A stretch of DNA of 51,702 nt, taken from an uncultured Pseudomonadota bacterium (GTDB lineage: Bacteria > Pseudomonadota > Gammaproteobacteria > Steroidobacterales > Steroidobacteraceae). The stretch's first letter is position 1. Every line of letters begins with the position of its first letter. This document shows positions 37,797 to 47,962 of this stretch, one piece after another. Position numbers and translations under genes: made by a program. Where the stretch lies: NCBI GenBank assembly GCA_937920275.1, contig CALGVD010000124.1, forward strand, positions 1-51,702, in the 5' to 3' direction. The notes under the pieces are model-generated. The model was not told the origin of the DNA and ran no database searches. It worked only from the letters and a program-made list of their open reading frames with translations.

Positions 37797-39019
37797 CCGT
37801 CCGAATCCGCGCCCGCGGCGTCTGTCGAGCCGTCTTCCTCGTCCTTGGGACGGTCTTTGGCCTCCATCGGTCGGACCGAATCACCGTCCTTCAGGCGTCG
37901 CAGTGCACGCGACGGACCGGTGATGATGCGATCGCCCGCCTTGATGCCGGAGAGGACGGTCTCCCAACGGTCGTCCGACAGGCCCGTGGTGATCTCGGTC
38001 TTGCGGGCCTTACCCGAGACATCGACCCAGACCGAACGCCGGACGACATCGCGTTCGGGGCTCTCCGTGACCACCGACTCGACCGGCACGGCGAGGCTGC
38101 GTTGGCCGTCGCCGAGGTAGATCACAGCACGCGCGCTCATGCCGGAGCGCAGTTGCAGGCCGGCAGGCGGCGACAGCGCCAAGGTGACCCGGTAGGAGCG
38201 GCCTTGGCCGTCGATGGTGGGTGCGAGAGCGATCTTGGTCACTTTGCCGGTGAGGGCGGTGTCCTGGTATGCCGCGGCGAAGACATCGGCCGATTGGCCG
38301 AGCTTGATCTTGGCGATGTCGCCCTCGTCGACCTTCACCTCGGCCTGGATCGCCGATGTGTCGGCGATCTTCATCAACTGCGCGCCGGCGAGCGAGGCGG
38401 TCGAGGGGATCGCGACCTCGCCGGCCTTGATGGGCAACGACACGATGCGTCCGGTGATCGGCGCACGGATCTCCGTCTTGCTGCGTTGCTCGCGGGCGTC
38501 GGCGAGCTGCGAGAGGGCGCGCTGCAGCGCCTCTTCGGCGCTTTTGAGGTCTGCCTCGGCCAGCACGGACTGGTTGCGGTCTTCGTCGAGACGGTTCCGG
38601 TCGATGAGGTTCGAAGCGGCAAGTTTTTGGCTGCGCTCGTACTGCTGGCGGCGCAGCGCCACGACCGCGCGTTGGCGATCGATGCTGATGCGGTTCTGGC
38701 GGACGCCGGCCTCTTCACGGGTGATGATGTTGTTGTAGGTCTCGGGGTCGAGCCTCAACAGCAGTTGACCTTTCTCGACCACATCGCCTTCCTGCACCGC
38801 GATGCTCGCCACCCGGGCGAGGACCTCGGCGGTCAGGTTGACCTCGACCTCGAAGGCGAGCAGACCGGAGGCGAGGATGCTGGGACGCACCGCCTGCAAG
38901 GCGGCGGGCGAGATCTCGACGGCCGTACCGCCCCCTCCGCCCGGACGCTTGAGGGCGAGCGGCACGATGATGGCGAGGGCGACGAGTCCGGCGGCGAGCC
39001 ATTTGCGTGGGATGTTCAT
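37793..39019 (-). CDS. Periplasmic adaptor (HlyD/RND membrane-fusion type, MacA-like)
   Basis: The 408-residue protein has an N-terminal membrane anchor ([15 protein letters not shown]), a lipoyl half-motif ([22 protein letters not shown]), and a long helical hairpin (about 100-185, rich in Arg, Gln and Leu). The second lipoyl half ([18 protein letters not shown]) and beta-barrel domains follow. It bridges the inner-membrane ABC transporter to an outer-membrane channel, for which no gene is present here. The C-terminus is acidic and charged (about 25 residues), longer than usual for MacA. A longer open frame upstream lies inside the YIP1 gene and is ignored. Confidence 0.92.
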
Positions 39020-39021
39020 GA

Positions 39022-39705
39022 TCAGGCCATCAGCGCTTTGACGGCTTGGAACCCGAACACCAAGGCGTACGGCAGCGCAGCGATGCTGATCGCAGCACCC
39101 CATCCGCCGCGGCTCCAGAGCTTCCAGCCGAGGGCTGCCAGACCGATGGACCAGAGGGTCAGGAAGCTGAACGAACCCGCCAACCCCTTCCAGGGGCTGT
39201 CTGGCGCCAGTTGCACCAGCATGGGATCGACGGTGGTGTAGGACAGGGCGTCGAAGAAGGTCTGTGGTGTCATGCTGAGCGTGCCGTAGATGCCGAGCAG
39301 GGAGGCCAGGATGCCCGGCATCGACGAGAAGCCGGCGAGCGCCAAGCCCTGCTTGAAGCCGACGGCAAGGCCGGTGACCTTGCCGGCGAGCAGGAAGTAG
39401 AGCGCGAGCCCGCACATCATCAGGACCGAGACCAGCGCCGCGCCGATGGTGCTCGGCCACAGCAGCATCGCCGAACTGCCGCCTGGAGCGGATATCGCAT
39501 CGACCTGTTGCTTCGTCAGCTCGTCACCTTCCTGTTCTAGGGTGGTGCGTATGAAGAACTCGGGATCGACCTTGCTGAAATAAAGGTAGACGAACACGGT
39601 GCCGACCACCGAAAGCAGGATCACAGGAAGCCAGCCGTTCGGCTTTTCGTATTGCCGGAGGAGCACGGGACCGGGCTGCAGGAAGATGTCGATGAGGTCT
39701 TTCAA
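39022..39705 (-). CDS. YIP1 family membrane protein
   Basis: The 227-residue protein has five hydrophobic segments (about 24-43, 84-107, 118-138, 172-193 and 201-220) and the YIP1-family opening DIFLQPGPVLLRQYEKPNGWLP. The function of bacterial YIP1 proteins is unknown. It stands 2 bases before the adaptor gene, at the head of the exporter operon, and so may assist assembly or localisation of that transporter. Confidence 0.83.
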   Translation of the reverse strand: MKDLIDIFLQPGPVLLRQYEKPNGWLPVILLSVVGTVFVYLYFSKVDPEFFIRTTLEQEGDELTKQQVDAISAPGGSSAMLLWPSTIGAALVSVLMMCGLALYFLLAGKVTGLAVGFKQGLALAGFSSMPGILASLLGIYGTLSMTPQTFFDALSYTTVDPMLVQLAPDSPWKGLAGSFSFLTLWSIGLAALGWKLWSRGGWGAAISIAALPYALVFGFQAVKALMA

Positions 39706-39738
39706 GGGGGATCTCCGGCGGGCTGTTGCGCATCGTAG

Positions 39739-39744
39739 TATAAT
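39739..39744 (+). promoter_or_regulatory. Consensus -10 box TATAAT upstream of the DUF6491 gene
   Basis: A perfect TATAAT lies 52 bases before the ATG at 39797, in a locally AT-rich divergent gap (39706-39796). The expected -35 position holds CCGGCG-like sequence, so the promoter may need an activator. Confidence 0.55.
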
Positions 39745-39796
39745 GTGCTAAGGTCTTTGATGAGGGAATTTCTACTCCATCATCGAGGTGTCTACC

Positions 39797-40240
39797 ATGA
39801 ATACCTTGCCCCGCCCCGCCCGCTCTTTGAGCCTGATTCTGCTGGTTCTCCCGCTGTCCTCGGCCTGCGTCTCTGGCCTCGCCCACAAGGACGAGGGCTC
39901 GCCCGACTATGTCGTCTACGCAGGTGAGCCGGTCGACACGGCGCGGATCCGGGGAAGGATCGATGGCTGGAGATTGGTATCGCGCAACCAGCTCGTCATC
40001 GAGACCAGTGCCAACGAGGCGTGGTTGCTCAAGGTTTGGGACACCTGCCGCGATCTCACTTTTGCCTACGCCATCGTGGGGTTAGGGGGGTTCAACACCA
40101 CCGTGCGGGTGGCGGACACCGTGGGGGTGGCGGACATCACCCTGCTGGTGGAGGACGAGCGTTGCAAGATCACCGAGATCCGTGCGGTCGATGTGAAGCA
40201 GATGAAGGCCGATCGCAGGGCTGTGAGCGCTGCGTCATGA
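39797..40240 (+). CDS. Lipoprotein of the DUF6491 type
   Basis: The 147-residue protein has a lipoprotein signal (LSLILLVLPLSSAC, lipidated Cys near residue 24). The small globular domain carries IDGWRLVSRNQLVIET, AWLLKVWDTCRDLTF and ERCKITEIRAVD, which I recognise as DUF6491-like (name from memory). Two further cysteines may form a disulfide. ATG 39797 is used; GTG 39788 is an alternative. It faces away from the exporter operon. Function is unknown, probably outer-membrane associated. Confidence 0.75.
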   Translation: MNTLPRPARSLSLILLVLPLSSACVSGLAHKDEGSPDYVVYAGEPVDTARIRGRIDGWRLVSRNQLVIETSANEAWLLKVWDTCRDLTFAYAIVGLGGFNTTVRVADTVGVADITLLVEDERCKITEIRAVDVKQMKADRRAVSAAS

Positions 40241-40340
40241 TCGCCGTCTGAGCGCTCTTCAAGATCAAGCAGCCCCGCCGCCGACCGGCGCCGAACCTGT
40301 GGCTGACCGGCTGCGGGCGCGCTGAGCATCGGCTGAGCCC
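40241..40340. other. GC-rich gap between the DUF6491 gene and cysD
   Basis: The 100 bases contain short inverted repeats of GCCGG/CCGGC type that could act as a terminator or leader for the cys operon. No clear promoter or riboswitch is visible. Confidence 0.3.
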
Positions 40341-41240
40341 ATGCTTGTCTCTCATCTCGACCGTCTCGAGTCTGACGCGATCCACGTGATCCGCGAGGTC
40401 GCCGCCGAATGCGCGCGGCCGGTATTGCTCTATTCCATCGGTAAGGACAGCAGTGCGCTGCTGCATCTGGTGCGTAAGGCGTTCCATCCCGCACGCCCGC
40501 CGTTCCCGATGCTGCACATCGACACCACCTGGAAGTTCCGCGACATGTACGCGCTGCGCGATCGTGCAGCGCGCACGGCAGGCATGGATCTGATCGTGCA
40601 CACCAACCAAGAAGGTCTGGCGGCGGGCGTCTCGCCGCTGACCCACGGCGCTTCGCATCACACCGATGTGATGAAGACCCAAGCGTTGCGCCAAGCCCTC
40701 GACGCACACCGTTTCGATGCAGCCTTCGGCGGCGCACGCCGTGACGAGGAGAAGAGCCGTGCCAAGGAGCGTGTCGTGTCCGTGCGTTCGGCCGGCCATC
40801 GCTGGGATCCGCGGGCGCAACGCCCCGAGTTCGGTTCGCTCTACAACCTCGGCTGCGGACCTGCCGAGACGCTGCGGGTGTTCCCGTTGTCCGACTGGAC
40901 CGAACTCGATGTCTGGGAATACATCGCGCGCGAGGGCATCGAAGTGGTACCGCTCTATTTCGCGGCGCTGCGGAAGGTGGTGCAGCGCGAGGGTCAGTGG
41001 ATCGTGCGGGACGATGAACGGATGGTGCTCGGCCCGCAGGAGCAGCCACAACTGCGCCAGGTCCGGTTCCGTACCCTCGGCTGTTGGCCCTTGACGGGCG
41101 CGATCGACAGTCCCGCAGAGTCGCTGCAGGAGATCATCGCCGAGATGCGCGCCACCCGGTTCTCCGAGCGGCAAGGCCGGATGATCGACCATGATCCGGG
41201 CGCCTCCATGGAGATCAAGAAGCGCGAGGGATATTTTTGA
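40341..41240 (+). CDS. cysD: Sulfate adenylyltransferase small subunit
   Basis: The 299-residue PAPS-reductase-like protein forms APS from sulfate and ATP with the CysN GTPase. Family marks are the PP-loop [60 protein letters not shown] and the ending [11 protein letters not shown]. It heads the cysD-cysNC-cysQ operon; its TGA overlaps the cysNC ATG (TGATG). Confidence 0.96.
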   Translation: MLVSHLDRLESDAIHVIREVAAECARPVLLYSIGKDSSALLHLVRKAFHPARPPFPMLHIDTTWKFRDMYALRDRAARTAGMDLIVHTNQEGLAAGVSPLTHGASHHTDVMKTQALRQALDAHRFDAAFGGARRDEEKSRAKERVVSVRSAGHRWDPRAQRPEFGSLYNLGCGPAETLRVFPLSDWTELDVWEYIAREGIEVVPLYFAALRKVVQREGQWIVRDDERMVLGPQEQPQLRQVRFRTLGCWPLTGAIDSPAESLQEIIAEMRATRFSERQGRMIDHDPGASMEIKKREGYF

Positions 41241-43117
41241 TGGCTGCCGGTACGACCGGGGCCGACGACGCAGGCCTGCTGCGCGTCCTCGCCTGCGGCT
41301 CGGTGGACGACGGCAAGTCCTCGCTGCTCGGTCGCCTGCTGCACGAGCTTGACGCGATCCCTAACGATCAGCGACGCACGCTGGAGGCGGACTCGCGGCG
41401 GGTCGGCACCCGGGGCGGGGAGGTCGATTACGCGCTGCTCTTCGACGGGCTTGCCGCCGAGCGCGAGCAAGGCATCACCATCGATGTCGCCTGGCGGCAG
41501 TTCGCGACGCCGCGAAGACGGTTCATCGTCGCGGATGCGCCGGGTCACGAACAGTACACCCGCAACATGGCGACCGGTGCCGCGGTCGCCGATGTGGCGA
41601 TCCTGTTGGTGGATGCCCGCAAGGGGCTGCTGCCGCAGACCTGGCGGCACGCGCGCATCGCCGCGCTGTTCGGTGTGCAGCGCGTGGTGTTGGCCGTGAA
41701 CAAGATGGATCTGGTCGACTGGTCCGAGGATGTCTTCGGCCGGATCGTCGAGGCCTTCCATGACGCCGCCTTGCGGATGGGTTTCGTCGAGGCAGCGGCC
41801 ATCCCGATGTCGGCGGTGGAGGGCGAGGGTGTCGCGGTCCGTGGTCTGCGCATGCCGTGGTATCGCGGGCCGTGTCTTTTGGAGTGGCTGGAGGGTGTGG
41901 TGCTGCCGTTGGCCGATGCGCAGGACGGTACCTGTCTGCCGGTCCAATATGTCATCCGGCCGGATGCGGATTTCCGCGGCTATGCCGGCCGTCTCGCGCG
42001 CGGTCGGTTGCGACCGGGCGATCGCTTGCGCGTCCAGCGCTCGGGATCCGAGACCCGGGTATCGAGGCTCGTCGCGCTCGACGGCGATGTGTCCGAGGCC
42101 ATCGCCGGTCAGTCGGTGACGGTGGTGACCGACAGCGAGGTCGATATCGGGCGTGGGGATCTGTTGGTCGGCGCCGGGACGCCGCTCGAGATGGCCGACC
42201 AGTTCGAGGCGACGCTGGTGTGGGTGGATGACGAGCCGTTGTTGCCCGGTCGTCAATACGATTTCAAGCTCGGCCCGCAGCGCGCGCGCGCCAGCGTGAA
42301 CCCGCTCAAGTACCGCATCGACCCGGGTTCCGATGAGCGGCTCGCGACCGAGCGGCTCGAGCTCAATGATATCGGGGTCGGCGAGCTGTCGCTCGATCGC
42401 CTCGTCGCCTTCGCCCCGCATGCCCGACACCGCGAGCTCGGTGGTTTCATACTGGTCGATCGGACGACACAACGCACGGCGGCTTTCGGCCTGCTGCACT
42501 TCGCGTTGCACCGCGCCCGCAATGTCCGTTGGCAGGCGCTCGGCGTCGACCGCGAGGCGCGGGCGCGCCAGAAGCAGCAGCAGCCCGCGGTGCTCTGGTT
42601 CACGGGGCTGTCGGGCGCCGGTAAGTCGACCATCGCCAACCTCGTCGAGCAGCGCTTGGTCGAACTTGGTCGACATACCTACTTGCTCGATGGCGACAAC
42701 GTCCGCCACGGCCTCAACCGCGATCTCGGATTCACCCAGCAGGACCGGGTCGAGAACGTGCGGCGTGTCACCGAGGTGGCGGCGTTGATGGCGGACGCCG
42801 GGCTGATCGTGCTGGTGGCGATGATCTCACCGTTCCGCGCCGAGCGTGCGCAGGCGCGTGAACGCCTCGCGGCATCCGGTTTTCTCGAGGTGTTCATCGA
42901 CACCCCGTTGGTGGTCGCGGAGTCGCGCGATGTCAAAGGACTCTACGCGCGCGCGCGCGCCGGGGAACTGCGTAACTTCACGGGCGTCGATTCCCCTTAC
43001 GAGCCGCCGCTTGAGCCGGACATCCACATCGACACCGCTGCCTCGACACCGGTGGCTGCGGCGGAGCAGATCGTCGCTGCATTGCTGGCGGATGCCGTGT
43101 CCCGGGCATCGCGGTGA
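41240..43117 (+). CDS. cysNC: Bifunctional sulfate adenylyltransferase GTPase / adenylylsulfate kinase
   Basis: The 625-residue fusion has an EF-Tu-like GTPase first: P-loop GSVDDGKSS (20-27), [16 protein letters not shown], and NKMDLVDW. Beta-barrel domains follow, and then APS kinase from about residue 450 with P-loop GLSGAGKST (456-464), [15 protein letters not shown] and the lid region. The first part couples GTP hydrolysis to APS formation by CysD; the second phosphorylates APS to PAPS. ATG 41240 has GAGGG 9 bases upstream and is preferred to the adjacent TTG. Its stop overlaps cysQ (GTGA). Confidence 0.96.
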   Translation: MAAGTTGADDAGLLRVLACGSVDDGKSSLLGRLLHELDAIPNDQRRTLEADSRRVGTRGGEVDYALLFDGLAAEREQGITIDVAWRQFATPRRRFIVADAPGHEQYTRNMATGAAVADVAILLVDARKGLLPQTWRHARIAALFGVQRVVLAVNKMDLVDWSEDVFGRIVEAFHDAALRMGFVEAAAIPMSAVEGEGVAVRGLRMPWYRGPCLLEWLEGVVLPLADAQDGTCLPVQYVIRPDADFRGYAGRLARGRLRPGDRLRVQRSGSETRVSRLVALDGDVSEAIAGQSVTVVTDSEVDIGRGDLLVGAGTPLEMADQFEATLVWVDDEPLLPGRQYDFKLGPQRARASVNPLKYRIDPGSDERLATERLELNDIGVGELSLDRLVAFAPHARHRELGGFILVDRTTQRTAAFGLLHFALHRARNVRWQALGVDREARARQKQQQPAVLWFTGLSGAGKSTIANLVEQRLVELGRHTYLLDGDNVRHGLNRDLGFTQQDRVENVRRVTEVAALMADAGLIVLVAMISPFRAERAQARERLAASGFLEVFIDTPLVVAESRDVKGLYARARAGELRNFTGVDSPYEPPLEPDIHIDTAASTPVAAAEQIVAALLADAVSRASR

Positions 43118-43953
43118 GCACCGGCGGTCCGTTGCTTCGATCGGTCCGGGATCTCGCTCTCGAAGCGGGGGAGGCGATCGCTGCGATCGAGCGCGCGCAC
43201 CGCGGTGGCGACGGTGCAGCGCTCCGGTTGCAGCACAAAGCCGATGAATCGCCGCTCACCGCAGCGGACCTCGCCGCCCACCAGATCATCACCGCTGGCC
43301 TCGCCCGGCTGACCCCGGAGTGGCCGGTGGTGTCGGAGGAGGGTGCGCACCTGCCCTACGCTGAGCGGGCTCACTGGCGGCGGTTCTGGCTGGTCGATCC
43401 CCTCGACGGGACCCGCGAGTTCCTCAGCGGCAACGGTGAGTACACGGTCAACATCGCGCTCATCCAGGACGGTGCGCCGTTGCTCGGCGTGGTGGTTGTG
43501 CCGGCGACGGGTCTTGGCTACTCGGGCATCGCCGGTGTCGGCGCGTGGCGCTCGCGGGGCGGCCCCGACACGCTCGAGGCGATCACTGTCGCGGGGCGCG
43601 GTCGAGAGGCGACGCCGCTGCGTGTGGTGGGCAGCCGTTCCCATCGAGGCCAGTCGCTCGATCGGTTGCTGGAACGCATCGGTCCGCACGAGTTCGTGCC
43701 GATGGGCAGTTCCCTCAAGTTCTGCGTGCTCGCCGAGGGCGGCGCCGATGTCTATCCACGCCTCGGTCCGACCAGTGGCTGGGACACCGCTGCGGGCGAT
43801 GCGGTGTTGCGCGGCGCCGGTGGACGGGTGCTGCGGCTCGACGGTGCGCCGCTCGACTACAACCGAGGTGAGGGTTGGCTCAACCCGGATTTCGTCGCCT
43901 GTGGCGACCGTCAGGCCGATTGGCCGCGTTGGCTGAAGGAGTGCACGGCATGA
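43114..43953 (+). CDS. cysQ: 3'(2'),5'-bisphosphate nucleotidase CysQ
   Basis: The 279-residue inositol-monophosphatase-fold enzyme removes the 3' phosphate of PAP made during PAPS use. Its metal-site motifs are [14 protein letters not shown], the hallmark [16 protein letters not shown], and [16 protein letters not shown]. The GTG start overlaps the cysNC stop. Its position directly after cysNC fits recycling of sulfonation by-products. Confidence 0.94.
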   Translation: MSTGGPLLRSVRDLALEAGEAIAAIERAHRGGDGAALRLQHKADESPLTAADLAAHQIITAGLARLTPEWPVVSEEGAHLPYAERAHWRRFWLVDPLDGTREFLSGNGEYTVNIALIQDGAPLLGVVVVPATGLGYSGIAGVGAWRSRGGPDTLEAITVAGRGREATPLRVVGSRSHRGQSLDRLLERIGPHEFVPMGSSLKFCVLAEGGADVYPRLGPTSGWDTAAGDAVLRGAGGRVLRLDGAPLDYNRGEGWLNPDFVACGDRQADWPRWLKECTA

Positions 43954-44483
43954 TCTACACCTTGGAGGGTCGGCGGCCGGAGATCTCGCCCGAGGCCTGG
44001 GTCGCGCCCTCGGCGGACATCATCGGCAGCGTGCGTCTTGCGGCGGGTGCGAGCGTCTGGTTCAACGCGGTGCTGCGCGGTGACAACGACCTGATCGACG
44101 TCGGTGAAGGCAGCAACATCCAGGACGGCAGCGTGTTGCACACCGATCCCGGCTTGCCGTTGCGGATCGCCGCTGCGGTCACCATCGGTCACCAGGTGTT
44201 GCTGCATGGCTGCACCGTGGGTGAGGGTGCCTTGGTCGGCAACGGCGCGCGGGTGCTCGACGGCGTGGTGATCGGCCGCAGCTGCGTGATCGCGGCGGGT
44301 GCGGTGTTGCCGCCCGGCAAGTCATACCCGGACGGCACGATGGTGATGGGTGCGCCCGGCAAGGTGGTGCGCGATCTCACACCCGAGGACCGTGCGCGTG
44401 CGCGCCTTGCTGCCGAGGCGTATCGAGCGCGTCTCGCGCGCTACCGCGCTTCGTTGCTGCCTTGGACGCCGTCGGCACCCTGA
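43950..44483 (+). CDS. Gamma-class carbonic anhydrase-like hexapeptide protein (YrdA type)
   Basis: The 177-residue protein is a left-handed beta-helix with repeated hexapeptides ([32 protein letters not shown]) and zinc-ligand histidines in [12 protein letters not shown]. Its family is called gamma carbonic anhydrase/YrdA, though activity is proven for few members. It is coupled to cysQ by ATGA and overlaps the 3' end of the convergent hydrolase gene by 43 bases. Confidence 0.9.
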   Translation: MIYTLEGRRPEISPEAWVAPSADIIGSVRLAAGASVWFNAVLRGDNDLIDVGEGSNIQDGSVLHTDPGLPLRIAAAVTIGHQVLLHGCTVGEGALVGNGARVLDGVVIGRSCVIAAGAVLPPGKSYPDGTMVMGAPGKVVRDLTPEDRARARLAAEAYRARLARYRASLLPWTPSAP

Positions 44484-45466
44484 GCGGGCGGTAGATCCGC
44501 CACGAACGACAGCATCGTCGCGAGCAGCGGCGCCGTGCCGGAGGGCGCGAGGATATCGCCCGCGAGCACATGACGCGCCCGATCCTCGCTCTGCGCGACG
44601 GCCTGCAGTCGTCGTGCAGGCATCGTCAGCCGTGCGTAGGCCTCTTCGATCCGTGCGGGGCTCACGACTTGGTCCTGCGGTGAGTACACCACGAGCGTCG
44701 GCACCTCGATGGTTTCGAGCGGCGAGTCGCGGACCTCCTTCACGAGCGCCATCATCGGCACGAGGGCGCGCGCGGGATAGCGCCAGGTCCAGTACTTCGC
44801 CTGTTGCGGATTGGCCGGCTGCCAGCGGTATTCCTCGCCGATGAGCGCCCGCTGCAACTGCTCGCCCCACGGGCCTGCGAGCAGGTCGGCTTTGCCGTCC
44901 CGCGGCCCGAAATTCGGTGAGACCAGCAACTGCGCGGCGATGGACTCCGATCCGGGTCGCTGCGTGAGCCAAAGCGCGAGGGTGCCGCCGGTCGATGTCC
45001 CGACCACCAGCACGCGCTCACCGAGCCGCCGCCCGATCGCGAGCGCTTCGGCGGCATCCCGCAGCCAATCGTCGGCGTTGGCGGCGCCGAGCGCCGTGGG
45101 GTCGCGCCCGTGACCGGTGAGGCGGGTGTAGAAAAGATTGGCACCGAGTTCGCGGGCGAGCAGGTCGCAGAGCGGTGCCACTTCTTGGCGGGTGGCGGTG
45201 TAACCGTGCAGGTAGATCACCGAGAGCGGTGTCCGGCGCCGATCGGCGTGCGCCCAGACGATCGTCTTCTCGGCGCCCGGGACGATATCGCCATGGCGGG
45301 CTTCGCTTGCGGTGAGCCAGGTCTGAAGTGCCGCAGGCCCTGCCTCCAAGGCAGGCAGCGCGGGTGCCGTCACCTGCGCCGAGACCCGGTGCACCGGACC
45401 TGCGAAGAACACGGCAGCGAGCACCAGGATCGATGCGAGCATCGCGAGCGAAAGACGCTTGAGCAT
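44441..45466 (-). CDS. Exported or anchored alpha/beta hydrolase
   Basis: The 341-residue protein has an N-terminal hydrophobic segment ([20 protein letters not shown]) serving as signal or anchor. The alpha/beta hydrolase fold follows: [13 protein letters not shown], nucleophile serine in VVGTSTGG, acid in [11 protein letters not shown], and probably a C-terminal histidine in ARHVLAG. It resembles carboxylesterases/monoacylglycerol lipases acting in the periplasm. It is divergent from bchO with a 59-base gap. Substrate unknown. Confidence 0.82.
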   Translation of the reverse strand: MLKRLSLAMLASILVLAAVFFAGPVHRVSAQVTAPALPALEAGPAALQTWLTASEARHGDIVPGAEKTIVWAHADRRRTPLSVIYLHGYTATRQEVAPLCDLLARELGANLFYTRLTGHGRDPTALGAANADDWLRDAAEALAIGRRLGERVLVVGTSTGGTLALWLTQRPGSESIAAQLLVSPNFGPRDGKADLLAGPWGEQLQRALIGEEYRWQPANPQQAKYWTWRYPARALVPMMALVKEVRDSPLETIEVPTLVVYSPQDQVVSPARIEEAYARLTMPARRLQAVAQSEDRARHVLAGDILAPSGTAPLLATMLSFVADLPPAQGADGVQGSNEAR

Positions 45467-45525
45467 GGGCGGATGGTAGCGCAGCCGCCCTCACCGACGC
45501 AGCGGCTTGAGGGTACGATAAGGCC

Positions 45526-46425
45526 ATGCCCGCCTCGCGCGCACTCGACTGGGACACCGACGGCATCGACTGGCCGAACCGCTTGCTCAGCCGGTTCGTC
45601 GAGGCCGACGGCCTGCGCTGGCATGTGCAGATCGGCGGCGAGGGGCCGGTGCTGCTGCTGCTGCATGGCACCGGTGCCTCGACCCATTCGTTCCGCGACC
45701 TGCTGCCGCTGCTGGCGGCGCATTTCACGGTGGTCGCACCGGATCTGCCCGGCCATGGTTTCACCCGTCGTCCGGCGGATGCCGCCCGGCTCTCGCTGCC
45801 CGGCATGGCCGCAGGGGTCGCAGCGCTGTTGCGGTCGATCGGGCTCAGCCCGGAAGTGGCCGTCGGTCATTCCGCTGGCGCTGCACTGCTCTGCGAGATG
45901 TGTCTGGCAGGGCAGATCTCGCCGAAGTCGCTGGTGAGCCTCAATGGCGCGCTGTTGCCGCAGCCCGGTCTGCGCCATCCGGCGTTCACCCCCTTGGTGC
46001 GTCCGGTGGTCTCGGGGGATTGGTTGCCGCGACTCTTCGCCCGCCGCATGGAGGCACCGCAGGAGGTCGAGCGGATGTTGCAGCGCACCGGATCGACGCT
46101 CGATCCGCGCGGACGCGAGCTCTATGCGCGCCTGTCGCGCAATGCGGTCCATACCGGCTCGGCGCTCGCCATGATGGGGCACTGGGATACGCGACCCATC
46201 GAGGCGGGACTCGGTCGTCTCGCGGTGCCGCTCTTGCTGTTGGTGGGCGCGGAGGACCGGATGATCCTGCCCGGGGTCGCCTTGCGGGTGCGTCAACTCG
46301 CGCCGCGTGCCGAGCTGCTCCAATTCCCGGGGCTCGGACACCTCGCCCACGAAGAGGCGCCGGCGCGCGTCGGCGCCGAGGTGCTCCGTCATGCGCGGAC
46401 GCACGGCGTCGCAGTTCCCCCTTGA
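45526..46425 (+). CDS. bchO: BchO-type alpha/beta hydrolase (magnesium-chelatase-associated)
   Basis: The 299-residue protein has the opening typical of BchO from purple phototrophs (LDWDTDGIDWPNRLLSRFVE, GLRWHVQ). LLLLHGTGASTHSFRDLLPLL, PDLPGHGFTRRP, nucleophile Ser116 in GHSAGAAL, acid in GAEDRMI and histidine in GLGHLAHEE follow. BchO genes lie with bchI and bchD in bacteriochlorophyll clusters; the biochemical role is uncertain. Here it stands beside crtI rather than bchID. Non-phototrophic relatives exist, so phototrophy is an inference. Confidence 0.82.
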   Translation: MPASRALDWDTDGIDWPNRLLSRFVEADGLRWHVQIGGEGPVLLLLHGTGASTHSFRDLLPLLAAHFTVVAPDLPGHGFTRRPADAARLSLPGMAAGVAALLRSIGLSPEVAVGHSAGAALLCEMCLAGQISPKSLVSLNGALLPQPGLRHPAFTPLVRPVVSGDWLPRLFARRMEAPQEVERMLQRTGSTLDPRGRELYARLSRNAVHTGSALAMMGHWDTRPIEAGLGRLAVPLLLLVGAEDRMILPGVALRVRQLAPRAELLQFPGLGHLAHEEAPARVGAEVLRHARTHGVAVPP

Positions 46426-46450
46426 GCGGCGCCGCGTTATTGTATCGCCC

Positions 46451-47920
46451 ATGAAGCATGCGATCGTCATCGGCAGCGGTTTTGGCGGACTGGCAGCGGC
46501 GGTGCGTCTCGGCGTGCGCGGCTATCGCGTCACGGTCCTCGAGAAGCTCGATGCGCCCGGCGGACGCGCCTATGTGTATCACCGCGACGGTTACACCTTC
46601 GATGGCGGACCGACCATCATCACCGCGCCTTATCTCTTCGAGGATCTTTGGCAGCTCTGCGGCAAGCGACTCGCCGATGATGTCACGCTGCGCTCGCTCG
46701 ATCCGTTCTATCTCGTGCGCTTCGATGATGGCGACACCTTCCGCTACACCGCCGATATGCAGTCGATGCGCGATCAGGTCGGGCGCATCGAGCCGCGCGA
46801 TGTGGCCGCCTTCGACCGCTTCCTCGACACCAGCCGGCGCATCTTCGAGGTCGCGTTCGCGCATCAGGCCGAGAAGCCTTTCCACGAGATCGGCGCGTTG
46901 CTGGAAGCGGCGCCCGGATTGGTGCGTCTCGGCGGCTACCGCTCGGTCTACCGCGAGGTGGCACGACATTTCCGCAGCGATAAGCTGCGTCTGCTCTTCA
47001 GCTTCCACCCGCTGCTGATCGGCGGCAACCCTTTCACCACCACCGCGTACTACTGCCTCATCGCGCATCTCGAGCGGACCTACGGCGTGCACTACGCCGA
47101 AGGCGGCGTGGGGGCGCTGATGCGCGGTATCGTCGGTCTGGTCGAAGGTACAGGCGGTACCCTGCGCTATGACGCAGAGGTCTCGCAGGTGCTGGTCGAG
47201 GGCGGCCGCGCGCGCGGCGTGCGGCTCGCGAGCGGTGAGGTGATCGAGTCGGATATCGTGGTGTCGAACGCCGATGCGGCTTTCACCTACGGCAAACTGC
47301 TCGCGCACCACCCGCGCCGTCGTTGGACCGATGCCAAGCTCGAGCGGGCGAGTTACTCGATGAGCCTCTTCGTCTGGTATTTCGGCACCCGCCGCCGCTA
47401 CGACGATGTCTACCACCACACGATGGTGCTCGGGCCGCGCTACCGCGAACTGCTCGACGACATCTTCAAGCGCAAGCGCTTGGCCGACGATTTCAGTCTC
47501 TACCTGCACCGGCCGAGCGCCACCGATCCCTCGCTCGCACCGCCCGGTTGCGACGCGTTCTATGTGCTCGCACCGGTGCCGCACCTCGGCAGCGGCACGG
47601 ATTGGCGTGAGCGTGCGGAGCCGTATCGTGCGGCCGTGCAGCGGCGCTTGGAGCAGACGGTGTTGCCTGGGCTCGGCGAGTCGCTCACCGCGTCGCTGAT
47701 GCTGACGCCGCAGGACTTCCAGGACCGGTTGTCCTCGTGGAAGGGAGCGGCTTTCGCGATGGAACCGCAGCTCTTCCAGAGTGCGTGGTTCCGGCCCCAT
47801 AACAAAAGCGAGGAAGTGGAAGGTCTCTACCTCGTCGGCGCCGGCACCCATCCGGGCGCAGGCCTTCCGGGTGTCGTGTCCTCGGCGCGCATCCTCGACA
47901 AGATCGTCCCCGATCCCTGA
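46451..47920 (+). CDS. crtI: Phytoene desaturase CrtI
   Basis: The 489-residue flavoprotein has the CrtI start (AIVIGSGFGGLAAAVRL) with GGRAYVYHRDGYTFDGGPTI, AEGGVGALMRGIVGLVEGTGG, and the closing bacterial-desaturase signature (YLVGAGTHPGAGLPGVVSS). It desaturates 15-cis-phytoene to neurosporene or lycopene. It follows bchO by 25 bases on the same strand and is probably cotranscribed, and is convergent with crtD. The phytoene synthase gene (crtB) is not in the window. Confidence 0.93.
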   Translation: MKHAIVIGSGFGGLAAAVRLGVRGYRVTVLEKLDAPGGRAYVYHRDGYTFDGGPTIITAPYLFEDLWQLCGKRLADDVTLRSLDPFYLVRFDDGDTFRYTADMQSMRDQVGRIEPRDVAAFDRFLDTSRRIFEVAFAHQAEKPFHEIGALLEAAPGLVRLGGYRSVYREVARHFRSDKLRLLFSFHPLLIGGNPFTTTAYYCLIAHLERTYGVHYAEGGVGALMRGIVGLVEGTGGTLRYDAEVSQVLVEGGRARGVRLASGEVIESDIVVSNADAAFTYGKLLAHHPRRRWTDAKLERASYSMSLFVWYFGTRRRYDDVYHHTMVLGPRYRELLDDIFKRKRLADDFSLYLHRPSATDPSLAPPGCDAFYVLAPVPHLGSGTDWRERAEPYRAAVQRRLEQTVLPGLGESLTASLMLTPQDFQDRLSSWKGAAFAMEPQLFQSAWFRPHNKSEEVEGLYLVGAGTHPGAGLPGVVSSARILDKIVPDP

Positions 47921-47962
47921 AAGCGCCGAGGTCCGCCGGACACGGCGCGACGGGTCTGCGCG

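Noticed and set aside
45986-47851. A 621-codon open frame on the minus strand
   Set aside because: It is antisense to bchO and crtI, whose family motifs are intact. Composition is biased to Arg, Glu and Ala with no domain.
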